From: Myxococcales bacterium
GTDB taxonomy: Bacteria; Myxococcota_A; Polyangia; Haliangiales; Haliangiaceae
Direction: 5' to 3'
Assembly (NCBI GenBank): GCA_024222395.1
Contig: JAAEPE010000340.1
Coordinates: 1-36,291 of the forward strand
Length of the DNA stretch: 36,291 bases
The notes under the pieces were generated by a model. The model was not told the DNA's origin, ran no database searches, and saw nothing but the letters and a program-made list of their open reading frames with translations. Numbering within the stretch: position 1 is the stretch's first letter; every line of letters starts with the position of its first letter. Both the position numbers and the translations under genes were made by a program. Positions 8,113 to 19,233 of the stretch are shown piece after piece.

Positions 8113-11100
8113 GGCAACTGCCACCTCGCCCTGCTTATCTGACTGCAAGTAGACATCTGGCATCGGCACTTGCAAGACCTCCCCGGTATAGTGGAATATT
8201 TTCGAGAATTGCAGCTGGTCCGTCTCTAGAGTTCGGCGGTCTTTCCGACGCAAGCCGAAAGCCTTGTGAGGCTGTGCTCGAATCATCGCCGCGCCCTGCC
8301 AGATGGCATCGAAGATAGCGCCAACGTAGCGGTTCTCATCAGGGTGATAGACCTTGCGCCAGGTCTCCTCGTTCATTCGAGACTTGGCCTTCACAAAGCC
8401 ACGAGGCTTGTACTGATCGTAGAACTGCATCTCATATTCGTCGGCCTTCTTGAGGAACGCCAACGTATTGCAGATGCACCACTTCTTATCGTACTGGTGC
8501 GTATCCATGTAGATACGCCGCAGCGCCTTGTAGCTATCGTACTTGAAGGGCTCGTCCTTGAGCATCAACATGTGCTGCTCGACGGCTTTGTCAGCCTGGT
8601 CGGGCCCAGACATAATATACAGCTCTGCCAGGATTTCACGACGGCCCGTGTTTGCCGGATCGAGCTGCTGAGCTACCTCGTAGGCAACGATTGCCCTTGA
8701 GTAGGCCTTTAGCCTGGACCGGAGAATCTCACCGAGAGCACCCCACAGATCGATCAGAATCTTGTCGCCCGTCTTGAGGCGCTTGATCATTCGGCGGTAG
8801 GCACGCTCCTGATTCTTCCAATCGCGCTTCGTCGTGAGAATCTTGTCGATGTCTGCAAACGCCTTGAGAGCGCGCGGCAAGAACTTTTCGGGGATGGTGG
8901 CGGAGCCCTCGACGAAGAACGCGTCCAGTGCCGCATCATAGAACTCAATTGCCTCATCGAGAGACTTGAGCTTGTCACGACAAATCGTACCGGCCGCCTG
9001 AAGGTAGGAACCCTTGCGAAGCCCCTCTTCCTGCTCGATGAACTTCTGGATAGTCTCAACCGAGTTCTTCCACTGCTCGGTCTCTGTGTAGAGGTCGAGC
9101 AAGCGCTGAAGCAGCGTGCGATCGTCGGGTAGAAGGTCGAGAGCCTCGATAACTACCGAAATCGCCTTCTGTGGGTTGTTGAGCTTCCCAGCGTAGATCT
9201 CAGCGACTGCAGAGAGAAGCTCAACCTGCTCCTCGTGTTCCGCGGTAGCCAACAAGCTACGCTTGGCTTGGATGACCTCTTCGAAGTCTCCCTGCGCCTC
9301 CTGAATCGCAATGACGGCAAGCAACGTCTCGCGGTGTTGCGGATCGATCTCAAGAGCTTTCTCAAACATGTTGAGTGCCTTGCGTCGTTCACTGAGCTTC
9401 TGCCTCACCATTCCGAGACGGAAGTACGTGCACACCACTTGAGCTTCATCCTGGGAATCTCGGTGCTGGACGAGAATGGTCTGGTAGATCTTGCCAGCTC
9501 CATCCCAGTCTTCCATCGAGTAGAGCAGGTCTGCCCTGCCCTCGAGCACTGGCAAGTACGTCGAATCCAGATCGTAGGCAGCCTTATAGAACTCCAGAGC
9601 TCGCTCGTTACTACCGAGTTCTCCTGAACAGTGAGCAGTTCGATAGTAGAGCTGCATTAGCTGCTCAGAATCGAGTTCGCGCTGTGGTGCCTTGCGAACG
9701 AGCATGTCGAGTACAGGAGCGAGTGGCTCCCAATCGCCCGCTTCAAAGTAGAGATCTGCGAGAGGATCGCCAGCGTCCACGTGCTCAGGGTCGAGGGCAA
9801 GAACAGCGGCAAAGTACAGCGTTGCGTTCTCTGGCTGTCCGAGCCTGGATAGGAAGATGTTCGCGACGTCATTGAGAAGGCGAACCTTCTCGAGCATGTT
9901 CTGCGTATGCCCCTCGGCCCGAACCATCATCTGGGCGGCCTTCAGCCAATCACCACGATCCGCGTAGAGCTTGACCAACTCCTCCATCGTCGGAACGTGT
10001 GTCTCGTCGATTGTGAGTGCATAGAGAAACTGCTGTTCCGCCTCTTCGGACTGTCCGAGCCTCGAGTAGGTTAGGCGTCCGATTCGGTAGTAGAGGTCTG
10101 TCTGCTGCTCGGGTACGCCAGTTGCTCTGACAAGCTGACTCATCACATCGATGGCCCGATCCCACTCTTCGATGCGCTCGTACAAGCGCCCAAGAGCATC
10201 CAAGGCCCTTGGCTCGTCGGGGTCAAAAGCTAGAACACCTGTGTACGACTCTATCGAACGGTCGAAATCAGATAGCTGTGTTTCGTAGACCTCACCCATG
10301 GAACAGTAGAGCTGAATTCGCTCGTGCTGATCCTGGCTAGCCGTGATGTGGCTGCGGTACGTATCCACCAGGGAATCCCAACGCTGCTCTTGGAAGTAGA
10401 GCCGCGCAAGTTCTTGGAGGGCGGAGAAATTGCGCTCGTCGAGAGCTACGATCTTTTCGTAGCACTCTGCAGCGCGGTCCAGCTTTCCGAATCGTTCCTC
10501 CCACGCCGAAGACATGCGCTCGAAGAGCGAAATCTGCTCCGCATCGCTTGGCGATACATCGAGCTGTGCCTCGAGTACATCAAGGTAGGCCTCCGACTCG
10601 CCGGTCTTGTCATATAGTTGCTCAAGAGCAAGGAGCGCTGGCAAGCATGTTGGGTCTGTCTCGAGCACGCCGCGATAGGCCGAAATCGACTGCGCAGAGT
10701 CGAGCAGGCGCTCGTCCCACAATTGGCCGATTTCCAAACGTAGGCGAACCGCTTCACTCTCGTCGGTACGCAGGGCTGCTATGTGGCCGAGCACCTCGAT
10801 GAGTTGCTCCCACATCTCGTGGCGGCGGTAGAGTCGATCGAGAGACACAAGGGCATCCATAGACTCTGGGTCTGCCTCAAGCGCCGACCGATAAGCAGAC
10901 ATTGCCTGCATATCGTCCTGAAGTTGAGATTCGAGAAGGTCGGCGAGAGAGAGATAGATTTTGACCCTTCGCTCTACATCGGTCTCGATGCCACCATGTT
11001 TGCCAAGAGTCTCGACCAGCTCTCCCCATGATCCACGCTTGCGCTGGAAGTCGGCCAGAGCAGCGAGAGCACCCGTGTGCTCTGGATTGATCTTGAGGCA

Positions 11101-14100
11101 GGCTTGAATCGAGTGGATTGCCCAGTCGATATTCGAGAGCTGCTCTCCGTACCATCGACCAATTTTCACCCAGAGATTGCAAGCTTTGACTTTGTCTTCG
11201 ACCTCAAGCACCGTGACAAATTCGGTGTAGTCCTGAAGTAGCTCAGACCACTTGCCTGCGGCAGTGGCCAGTCGCTCGAGTTCCTTGCCGGTTCCCTCGT
11301 GTGCGTAGTCCTCACGGAAGGCGGCTTGCAATACGAGAAATGCGCTATCTTGTTCGGCCAGCTCTTCTTCGTAGATTTTTGCGACTTTCCCAAAGAGTGC
11401 AATTCGCTCAGGAACGTCCATAGTGTGTTCGACACGCTCCAGGAAGACGCCGTTGAGTTCGGCCCACTTGTACTGCTCGCGGTAGATATGTTCGAGACGT
11501 TGGCTTGCGAGTGCGTTGGCGACGTCCGCCTCCTGCACTCGTCGGTAGACCTCTGCTGCGCTCTCTAGGTCGAGAACCTTCTCTTCCCAAATTGCCGCGG
11601 CTTGCAAGAGAGTATCGATTCGAGCCTGCTCCTCCTCGACAAGTAGAGCTCGTCGTTCCAGTATCTCGATGCACTCTTCCCACCGAGCTTCGCGAGTGAA
11701 TAGCTGCTCAAGAGCAGACATCGCTCGGAAGTTGCCCCCATCGACCGCCATGACGCGGCGCCATGCGACGACCGCCTCGTTTACCCGACCGAGCAATTCG
11801 CCCTCGAGTTGCCCCAGCTGCGAATAGAGCTCGATGAGTTCGTCCTCGCTGGTAGTGGAATCCTGCTGAGCGACCTCAATGATCCGCAGGAGCGTTTGAC
11901 TCAGTTCGTCCCAGCTCTGCGTGGCCCTGTAGAGGTTAGCCAGTGCGCGAAGTGTCTCAGCATCAGAAGGATTGAGATCGAACGCGAGCAGCCATGCATC
12001 AAGCGAGTTGCGCTCTCTACCGAGCTTCTCGTTCCAGATCTTGCCGAGCGTCTTGTACAGCTCGACTTGTCCATCGACATCGTCAGTAACGCCGACCTGA
12101 CGTTCGACCACATCGACTAGTTCCTCCCACATCTCTCTGCGCTTGTAGAGATCGCCAAGTGCGGCGAGAGACTGAGGCTCGTCGCCACGAATGTCGAGTA
12201 CGCGGCCCCAAAGGTCCGTTGAGCCATCATCATCGCCAAGTGCGTCCGAAGAGATACGCGCCATACGCGCATACAGTCCGGCCATTTCCTCATCGCCTTC
12301 CGCAATGTCAACGATCTTCTCGTAGACGTCGTAGAGGCTCTTCCATTCCTCACGGCGGAAGAAGATTTGCTCTTGTGCCTCAAGAGCCGCGCGATTGCGA
12401 CTCTCCTGCTCGAGAATCTGCTCGTAACACTGGAGGGCCGAATTGAGGTCAGCTAGCGCTTCTCCGTAGATGTGACCGCGGCGAAGCTGCAGTTCAACGA
12501 TCTCCTCGCCATCAAGCGTGACTTCGATGCGACGACGAAGAATCTCGACAAGTTCTTCGAACATACCCGATGCGGTGTAGAGCCTATCGAGTGCTGTGAG
12601 TGCGTCGACATCACGCTCGTCGATCTCAAGTACGCTCAAGTAGGTTTCGACAGCCGAGGCACCATTGCCCAACTCCGCGTCATACACTCGAGCGAGGCGA
12701 AGAAGTGCACTCTTGCGAAGCTCGTCCTCGCTCTGCCGATCGACGACCTGAACGTAGACATCGACCATCTCACTCCAGAGCGCGGAGCCACCTGCCAATC
12801 GCTCGGCCTCTTCAACGGCGAGTTCGGAACTCGCGTCTTCGATAAGAGCGTTGCCCCACCAGCCAAATGCTCGAGGCTGGTCCGTGAGCTGATGCTCAGC
12901 TAGCTCGGCAAGGCGCCGATACATCGTTTGGCGGTCTGTTGGCTCTTCGAGCTTGGTGAGTTGCACCTCATAAATGTGATGCAGCTTGTCGTAGTGCCCA
13001 GCTGATTCGTAGATAGGCTCGAGGATGTTGGCGATTTCGGATTCGTGCTGGCCGTTGGCGAGCAGCATCTCCAGAGCATTGAGCGTAGGCTCGCTGTCTG
13101 GATTCGTTCCGAGAATTTCTCGGTAGGCCTCAATCGCGGCCGGCAAATCTTGTATAGCCTGCTCGAGCACTTGCCCAATTCGAAACTGCAATCCAATGAT
13201 CTCTTCGTCAGACTCGACGAGTTGAATCTCCTTGCGGAGGATTTCAGTGAGCGGCTCCCAGCGCTGGTAAGCGGTGTACAGTCGGTCAAGAGCTAGTACC
13301 GCATCCCGATTGTCGAATTCCGCTTCGAGAATCTTGTCGAAGATGGCGATTGCCTCCTCCGCTCTTCCGAGTTCCTCCTCTTGCACACGAGCAAGGCGCG
13401 AGAGCAAGTCAACCTGCCTTGGCACGTCTAGGGATTTTTCGCCCTCACGTGCATAGAGTGCCCCGAGATCCTCCCAGGCACTGACCATGGCGGCCAATCG
13501 TTCGAGGTGCCCCAGCGTCGTCTCATTGCCGCTGTCTTCGGGAAGTGCACGAACCTGTGCATCGAAGGCTGCACGCCCTTGATCGAGGTTGACCTCATAG
13601 AGCTCTGCGATGCGGTGAAGCAATTCAACCCGAGAGAGCGGATCTTCGGCGTGCTTTACCATCACCTCCAGGACATCGATGAGCTTCTCGACTTGAGCAC
13701 TCGCCTGGTAGATGGGCTCGAGTACCTGAGCAGCGAGCAAGGGCTCACTCTCATCCCCGTGAAGCAAACCATCTAGTGCTGCGAGGGTCTCGTGGTGACC
13801 AGGATCTATATCGAGTGCTTCTCGGTACGTATCAATGGCTCGCGAGAGATCGTTGAGTTGATCTTGCCAGAGCTGTCCAACCCGGTACTTGAGACCAACT
13901 ATCTCACCCGGCAATTGAGAGAACTCGACTTGCCTCTCAAGAATGCCAAGAAGGTCGTACCATCGCTCCGTTTGACCGTAGAGGCGATCGAGGGCCTGGA
14001 TTGCGGGCACCTCCATGTCATCAATATCTAGAATGGCTTGGTAGGTATCGATAGCCTTGGCTGTGTCGCCAAGCTCGCGGTCGTGTACCTGTCCCAGGAC

Positions 14101-17100
14101 GTAGTACATGCGCTTCTTGTCCTCGGGGCTCTCGGCGTGATCCGCACGAATCGTGTACACATCCTTTAGGGGCTCCCAACGCTCGAGAGCGATGTAGAGA
14201 CGCTCGAGAGCAGACATAGCAGTCTCGTCGATGTCGTCAAACTCAAGGACCGAGCGGTACGTTGCAATGGCTGCGTCTGCGTCCTCCAAGATATCTTCCT
14301 GGATTTGCGCAACTCGGAAGAGAAGCTGTTTGCGCTCGCCAACGTCGCCGAGCAACTCGCTCTTGCTGCGCAAAGCCTCGACGAGCGCAGGGTAGTCAGC
14401 GTTGCGCTCATGAATACCGACAACGGAAGATGCGGAATCCACATGGCTCGGCGCAATCTCCAGTATGCGCAGATACGTGGCAACTGCCGACTCATCCGAC
14501 TGCAACTCCAGTTCATGGATCTGCGCGACGCGAGTGAGCAATTGGATGCGCAGCTCCTCATCACGGGCGGCTTCCACGACCTCTTTGTAGAGAGCAATGA
14601 CATCTGGCCACCGTGAGAGCATCTGAGCTAGACGCTCGACCTGGGCTTGCGAAGTCTCGTGACGAGGCTCCTCGCGCATTGCGCGGGTGTAGGTATCAAA
14701 GGCGGCATTGCCGTCGTCGCCACCCAGTTCGTGAAGCTCACCAATTCCGTGCAGGAGTTCTATTTTGCGCTCGGGATCGGAGGCGTGGCTCGCCATAATC
14801 TCGTAGACGCCGATTTGCTTCTGCCAATCCGCCCTTGACTTGTAGATGGGCTCGAGAACTTGAGCAATGTTGAGAGCGTGATCTTCATGAGCGATCAAGC
14901 GCTCAAGCGCCGCCAAGGACGGCTCATTGTTCGCATCGATGTCGAGAACCTGGCGGTACGTCTCGACAGCTCCTGCCAGCTCTTCAAGCTGAGACTCGCG
15001 CAGCGCAGCGAGACGAACCAAGAGTTCGACTCGCTCGCCGTCGTCCTCACAGAGCATGAGCTGACGCTTAAGTGCGTCCCCAAGCTCATGCCACTGCTCG
15101 CCTGCGACGTAGAGACGATCCAGCGCCCGAAGGGCCTGCGTATTCTCGCCATCGTGGCTGAGGATTTCGTTGTAGGTAGAAATGGCCTCATCGGCATTCT
15201 TGAGCATCTCCTCGTGAATCGAAGCGATGCGCAGTAGCAACTCTAGACGCTCATCCGCATCACCTGAGATTTCGACCTTCTTGCGGTAGACCTCAAGCAA
15301 GTCGGGGTATTTCTCATCACGGGTGAAGATCCGTTCTAGCGAGTTAATGGCATTGGTGTCATCGGGCTCTACTTTGAGTGCCGAACGGAAGAAGTGCACA
15401 GCCTTCTCCGTGTCATCCAATCGCTCGTCGTATGCGGTTGCGACCTTGATGCACAACTCGTGCGAAAGCATCGGATCCAAGTCACCCGTGTCGATTGCGG
15501 TCTCAAAGAGCGAGACGAGCTTGGGGCCGCCGTCGTCTAGAAGCTGACTGAGCTCTTCGAGCTCGATCTTGGCGCTCTCGGTGCCGGGATCCTCACGAAA
15601 TGCACGAGAAAAGGCATCAAATGCGCTGTCTGCATCGCCTAGCTTCTTCGAATGCAGCTCGCCGATGCGCATCAGCAGCTCAACACGACGCATCTGGTCC
15701 TCAGATGCTTCAAGTTGGATTTCGTGAACCTGAATTAGGCTCTCCCAGTCTTCGATTCCCTCGTAGATCGGCTCGAGAATGCCGGCGACCTCGAGCTTGT
15801 GGTCATCAGATTCGAGATGTGCCTCAAGGCCCATTCTCGCCTGCGCATGCTGCGACTGCAAGTCCAAGATTTCCTGGTATGCGCCAATTGCTCCACGCGG
15901 ATCCTCTAGTTGGGACTCGCGAGTAACCGCCAGTCGTAGCTTCAGCGCCGCAAACTGTTGCGGGTCGTCGTCAGGACTAACGATCAACAGTTGGCGACCA
16001 ATAATCTCGACCAATGCGGACCATTGTTCTTTGCGTGTGAAGATTCGGTCCAGCGACTGGAGCGCGGTGAGGTTTTCTCCGTCGCTATCAAGAATTGCCT
16101 GGAAGGTCTCGACCGCCTTCTCGTCGTCCTTGACCTCGTCTTCGTAGAGCTGACCAATCTTGTATTGGATGGTGGTCTGCTCGTCTGGATCGGACGTGAG
16201 GTCGAGCTTGCGACGGTAGATGTCCAAGAGCTCGTCGTAGCGCTCGCGCCCCAAGTAGAGTCGCTCCAGCGCGCCAATCGCTTGCTCGCTCTGCGGCTCT
16301 AGCTCGAGAATCTTCCTATTGATTTCTAGCGCTTTGTCGACATCGCCGAGTTCCTCCTCAAGCACCCTTGCGATGACAAGCATGACTGGCAAGCTCTCGA
16401 CGGCATCGGAGAATTTCTCAACTGAGGCCTCGTAGGATTCGACGATCTCTGTCCAGGCTCCGGTTTCCTGCGCAAGTCGTTCGACTTCTTCGCGAATAAA
16501 CTCTGATTCATGGTCTTCGGCGTGAGCCTTGAGCCACCAACCGAAGGCTGCACCTTTGTCACGGAGCTTTTCCTCTGAGTACTCAGCGATGACCTTGATA
16601 CGCTCTTGTCTGGTTGATGCGTCTTCGGTTTGGCCGAGCTGAATCTCGAGTGCGCTAACCAGTTTACGCGGATCTCGCCCTTGTTCGTAGAGCGGAATCA
16701 GCGCTTCGGCGGCTTCGAGATTGTCTTCTTCGATGGTGAGAACGCGCTCAAAGGCGCGCATCGCCCGATCAGCCTTGCCGATCTCGTCGCGGTACGTGAC
16801 GGCGATCTTCATCGCGAGAGAGAGTTTTAGCTCCTCTTCGGAGGCATCCAGTTGACGCTCAAGAACGCGGACGAAATCGCCCAATTTGTCCGAGTCTCGA
16901 TAGAATGCTTCGAGATCGTCCCACGCTCCCTCTGCTATGTAGAGTTTCTTCAGAGAGTCTTGGGCGCGCCGATGGTTCGCGTCGATCGCTAGCAAGCGTC
17001 GCCATGCCGCGACAGCCTTTTCCGAATCCGGGAGCTTGTCAGTGTAGAGACTACCGAGTTTCTGAAGAGCATCCGTTTGCGACTTCTCATCACTCGCGGT

Positions 17101-19233
17101 ATCCGCCTTGACAGAGCAAACCTTTGCGAGGCCTTCCCAGTTTTTGGCTCGCTCGTAGAGCTTCTCAAGCTCACCAATGGCTTCTTCGTGCTCTGGCTGA
17201 TTGTCGAGGACTCTCTGCCACCAATGCATGCAAACATCGGGCTTCTTGACGCGAGTTGCTGCCAGCTTGGCAACCTCGTAGATTCGGTCAGCACGTTCCG
17301 ACTCGTCTGCTTTGTCGATCTCACGCTCTCGAAGAGCAATGAGTTTCTCCCAGTCTCGGCGTTTCTCGTAGACTGCGAGCAGGTGCGACGTTGCGTCGGC
17401 GTTGTCTGGATCGAGTTCCAGTACCTTCTCAAATGCCTTGATTGCTTCAGCTTGATTCGAAAACCGGTCGATGTACAGATTCGCGATGCGTAGGAAGAGA
17501 GTAATTCTCTCCTCTTCCGACTCAATGAGAGGGGCCTTCTTTTGGAGGGTAGCGACCAAGTCTGGCCAGCGCTTCATGCCCTCGTACTGAGTAGCCAACT
17601 CATCAAGAGTCGCGACGTCGCCTTCATTGATCTTGAGAATGGCGGTGAGCGTGTTCACTACCATGACCTCATTACGCACCTCACGGTACACAACGATCAT
17701 CTCTTTATGGATGGAGACCTTCTCGCCATCCGTCTTCGCAGCCTTTTGCTCCTCTTCTTTGAGGGCTTCTACCAGGGCATTCCACTTGGCTGCGCTGCGC
17801 AAGACGCGCGCGTACTCACGGCGAGGTGTGCGCAACGTTGCGTGGCTTTGAACAACTTTTCGCCAAGCGTCTATGGCTTTGGCTGGATTCGCTTTTTCTT
17901 CTTCACGCGCAGCGGCCATCTCAGCTGCGAGTACTTCCGAGATTTCCTCGTCGATGGGAGCCTCGTCCAACACAGTAGCTGTTGCCACTTTCTGGTCGGC
18001 AGAGTCAGCCTGCTCTTCCTCGGGTGATTCTTCCTCGGACGAAGGTGCCTCCTCATCGGATTCAGCCTCGGCGGAGACCGACTTCTCCTCGGACGATTCC
18101 GCATCCGCGCTCGCAGGGCTCTCGCCATTCTCCTGCTCAAAGTCGGCGAGGTCGGGAGACGCGGGTTCCAGCTCGCGAACGATGGCGAAGTAGCTTCTCG
18201 CCTTGTCTAGATCGGCTTGCTCCTTCCAAGCGATGAGCCCCGCCTGCCATGCGATATAGAGCCTCTGGTCGGCTTTTAGCGTCGGCAGAGAGCGATCAGC
18301 AAGGTCGAGCACATCCCCCCACTGAGATGTTTCGGCATAGACTTCGCGCACAAGCGAGAAGGCGCCAATCAGTGAAGAGAGAGAGTCTGGACCACTCTGC
18401 GATGCGAATTCGATGGCCTTCTTGAAGAACTTGGCTGCACGCTCGCGATAGCGATAGCGCTGAACCCACTCAAGACCAAACTGCTCAGAGAGAGCTAGTT
18501 TTTCTTCCTCTTCCGCCGCAAGCAAGCGACGGTCGTGGTGCTTCTCCAGTTCATCCCAGCGCTCAGCATCACTTAAGAGTTTTTCGTAGAGATAGTTTGC
18601 GGCTTTCCCCGTAGGGTTGCATTCCAGCGACTCGTTCAGAAGCCGCTCATACATCTCATCGTCAGGAGTTTCGTGGAATACGACGCGTGCTGCGCGCAAC
18701 AGCATACGAGCGGCCACGTCAGGATCTGCATCCTGAGCGTCTTGCGAAAGGCGATCGACATCGTCTATCCAGCCATCGGCGTCATAGCTCGCAGCGGCGA
18801 TTGCGTCTTTGAGTTCCACGCTGTCAGGCGTCTCCTGCAACGCCATGTGCAGTAGCGGAATCGCCTTCTCACGTTGGCCGGAGTCGAGGAACGCGAGCCC
18901 GACGAGAGCGGCAAGACCGCCATCGTTGTTGCGCAGCTTCAACTCAAGCTCACCAATTTTTGCGACCATCTCGAGTCGGCCAAGTTCACCGTACACTTGT
19001 CGCGCACGCGTGAGTGCCTTGACGTTCTCGGGATGAAGCTTCCAAGCACGTTGGTAAATCGCGAGTGCTCTCTCACGCTCTGGAATTATCTCTTCCGTGA
19101 TGTTGGCAATCTCGAACAACCGCTCGGATCGCTCTTCAACATCTTGAACACCTTCGGCCTCTTCTTCGAGGGTGTTGATTTCCAGACTCCAGTCGCGAGC
19201 GCGACGAACACGCTCTCTAATCTCAGTGCGCAA
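7561..19233 (-). CDS. giant tetratricopeptide-repeat protein (3,890 residues)
   Basis: This single uninterrupted frame is built almost entirely of TPR-like helical repeats, the kind that form long protein-binding solenoids. A recurring unit reads roughly AL(D/E)RLY....RW..L..IL.(R/K) and is followed by a second helix pair of the form (R)IG.L.E..L.D...AI..Y..IL. In the middle four longer modules carry the exact motif LEPIY. An acidic Glu/Ser-rich linker lies at about 361-416. The last 180 or so residues are not TPR. There is no signal peptide or membrane segment, so the protein is probably cytoplasmic. The start is TTG at 19233, supported by GGGAGG eight bases upstream; no ATG or better start is seen. 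It lies downstream of the Glt-like genes on the same strand, but about 180 bases separate it from the preceding TPR lipoprotein. A scaffold role is inferred only from the fold. Confidence 0.9.
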   Translation of the reverse strand: MRTEIRERVRRARDWSLEINTLEEEAEGVQDVEERSERLFEIANITEEIIPERERALAIYQRAWKLHPENVKALTRARQVYGELGRLEMVAKIGELELKLRNNDGGLAALVGLAFLDSGQREKAIPLLHMALQETPDSVELKDAIAAASYDADGWIDDVDRLSQDAQDADPDVAARMLLRAARVVFHETPDDEMYERLLNESLECNPTGKAANYLYEKLLSDAERWDELEKHHDRRLLAAEEEEKLALSEQFGLEWVQRYRYRERAAKFFKKAIEFASQSGPDSLSSLIGAFSLVREVYAETSQWGDVLDLADRSLPTLKADQRLYIAWQAGLIAWKEQADLDKARSYFAIVRELEPASPDLADFEQENGESPASADAESSEEKSVSAEAESDEEAPSSEEESPEEEQADSADQKVATATVLDEAPIDEEISEVLAAEMAAAREEEKANPAKAIDAWRKVVQSHATLRTPRREYARVLRSAAKWNALVEALKEEEQKAAKTDGEKVSIHKEMIVVYREVRNEVMVVNTLTAILKINEGDVATLDELATQYEGMKRWPDLVATLQKKAPLIESEEERITLFLRIANLYIDRFSNQAEAIKAFEKVLELDPDNADATSHLLAVYEKRRDWEKLIALREREIDKADESERADRIYEVAKLAATRVKKPDVCMHWWQRVLDNQPEHEEAIGELEKLYERAKNWEGLAKVCSVKADTASDEKSQTDALQKLGSLYTDKLPDSEKAVAAWRRLLAIDANHRRAQDSLKKLYIAEGAWDDLEAFYRDSDKLGDFVRVLERQLDASEEELKLSLAMKIAVTYRDEIGKADRAMRAFERVLTIEEDNLEAAEALIPLYEQGRDPRKLVSALEIQLGQTEDASTRQERIKVIAEYSEEKLRDKGAAFGWWLKAHAEDHESEFIREEVERLAQETGAWTEIVESYEASVEKFSDAVESLPVMLVIARVLEEELGDVDKALEINRKILELEPQSEQAIGALERLYLGRERYDELLDIYRRKLDLTSDPDEQTTIQYKIGQLYEDEVKDDEKAVETFQAILDSDGENLTALQSLDRIFTRKEQWSALVEIIGRQLLIVSPDDDPQQFAALKLRLAVTRESQLEDPRGAIGAYQEILDLQSQHAQARMGLEAHLESDDHKLEVAGILEPIYEGIEDWESLIQVHEIQLEASEDQMRRVELLMRIGELHSKKLGDADSAFDAFSRAFREDPGTESAKIELEELSQLLDDGGPKLVSLFETAIDTGDLDPMLSHELCIKVATAYDERLDDTEKAVHFFRSALKVEPDDTNAINSLERIFTRDEKYPDLLEVYRKKVEISGDADERLELLLRIASIHEEMLKNADEAISTYNEILSHDGENTQALRALDRLYVAGEQWHELGDALKRQLMLCEDDGERVELLVRLAALRESQLEELAGAVETYRQVLDIDANNEPSLAALERLIAHEDHALNIAQVLEPIYKSRADWQKQIGVYEIMASHASDPERKIELLHGIGELHELGGDDGNAAFDTYTRAMREEPRHETSQAQVERLAQMLSRWPDVIALYKEVVEAARDEELRIQLLTRVAQIHELELQSDESAVATYLRILEIAPSHVDSASSVVGIHERNADYPALVEALRSKSELLGDVGERKQLLFRVAQIQEDILEDADAAIATYRSVLEFDDIDETAMSALERLYIALERWEPLKDVYTIRADHAESPEDKKRMYYVLGQVHDRELGDTAKAIDTYQAILDIDDMEVPAIQALDRLYGQTERWYDLLGILERQVEFSQLPGEIVGLKYRVGQLWQDQLNDLSRAIDTYREALDIDPGHHETLAALDGLLHGDESEPLLAAQVLEPIYQASAQVEKLIDVLEVMVKHAEDPLSRVELLHRIAELYEVNLDQGRAAFDAQVRALPEDSGNETTLGHLERLAAMVSAWEDLGALYAREGEKSLDVPRQVDLLSRLARVQEEELGRAEEAIAIFDKILEAEFDNRDAVLALDRLYTAYQRWEPLTEILRKEIQLVESDEEIIGLQFRIGQVLEQAIQDLPAAIEAYREILGTNPDSEPTLNALEMLLANGQHESEIANILEPIYESAGHYDKLHHIYEVQLTKLEEPTDRQTMYRRLAELAEHQLTDQPRAFGWWGNALIEDASSELAVEEAERLAGGSALWSEMVDVYVQVVDRQSEDELRKSALLRLARVYDAELGNGASAVETYLSVLEIDERDVDALTALDRLYTASGMFEELVEILRRRIEVTLDGEEIVELQLRRGHIYGEALADLNSALQCYEQILEQESRNRAALEAQEQIFFRREEWKSLYDVYEKIVDIAEGDEEMAGLYARMARISSDALGDDDGSTDLWGRVLDIRGDEPQSLAALGDLYKRREMWEELVDVVERQVGVTDDVDGQVELYKTLGKIWNEKLGRERNSLDAWLLAFDLNPSDAETLRALANLYRATQSWDELSQTLLRIIEVAQQDSTTSEDELIELYSQLGQLEGELLGRVNEAVVAWRRVMAVDGGNFRAMSALEQLFTREARWEECIEILERRALLVEEEQARIDTLLQAAAIWEEKVLDLESAAEVYRRVQEADVANALASQRLEHIYREQYKWAELNGVFLERVEHTMDVPERIALFGKVAKIYEEELAEQDSAFLVLQAAFREDYAHEGTGKELERLATAAGKWSELLQDYTEFVTVLEVEDKVKACNLWVKIGRWYGEQLSNIDWAIHSIQACLKINPEHTGALAALADFQRKRGSWGELVETLGKHGGIETDVERRVKIYLSLADLLESQLQDDMQAMSAYRSALEADPESMDALVSLDRLYRRHEMWEQLIEVLGHIAALRTDESEAVRLRLEIGQLWDERLLDSAQSISAYRGVLETDPTCLPALLALEQLYDKTGESEAYLDVLEAQLDVSPSDAEQISLFERMSSAWEERFGKLDRAAECYEKIVALDERNFSALQELARLYFQEQRWDSLVDTYRSHITASQDQHERIQLYCSMGEVYETQLSDFDRSIESYTGVLAFDPDEPRALDALGRLYERIEEWDRAIDVMSQLVRATGVPEQQTDLYYRIGRLTYSRLGQSEEAEQQFLYALTIDETHVPTMEELVKLYADRGDWLKAAQMMVRAEGHTQNMLEKVRLLNDVANIFLSRLGQPENATLYFAAVLALDPEHVDAGDPLADLYFEAGDWEPLAPVLDMLVRKAPQRELDSEQLMQLYYRTAHCSGELGSNERALEFYKAAYDLDSTYLPVLEGRADLLYSMEDWDGAGKIYQTILVQHRDSQDEAQVVCTYFRLGMVRQKLSERRKALNMFEKALEIDPQHRETLLAVIAIQEAQGDFEEVIQAKRSLLATAEHEEQVELLSAVAEIYAGKLNNPQKAISVVIEALDLLPDDRTLLQRLLDLYTETEQWKNSVETIQKFIEQEEGLRKGSYLQAAGTICRDKLKSLDEAIEFYDAALDAFFVEGSATIPEKFLPRALKAFADIDKILTTKRDWKNQERAYRRMIKRLKTGDKILIDLWGALGEILRSRLKAYSRAIVAYEVAQQLDPANTGRREILAELYIMSGPDQADKAVEQHMLMLKDEPFKYDSYKALRRIYMDTHQYDKKWCICNTLAFLKKADEYEMQFYDQYKPRGFVKAKSRMNEETWRKVYHPDENRYVGAIFDAIWQGAAMIRAQPHKAFGLRRKDRRTLETDQLQFSKIFHYTGEVLQVPMPDVYLQSDKQGEVAVANVHEKGQLIPSFVIYANLLQGRPEKEIAFAAGRWLSFMRGGHYLKLALPTNTELKTAFLSAIAMVKADFPIPNDMRPVVQQYLPEMRKKIQPQWLEQLGMVVNSFMQNAPEINLAKWGNAVEATAHRAGFVISGDLEVAAKMVSMEPVLVGGPQVKDKIKELVLYSISEDYFAVRAHLGTTIG

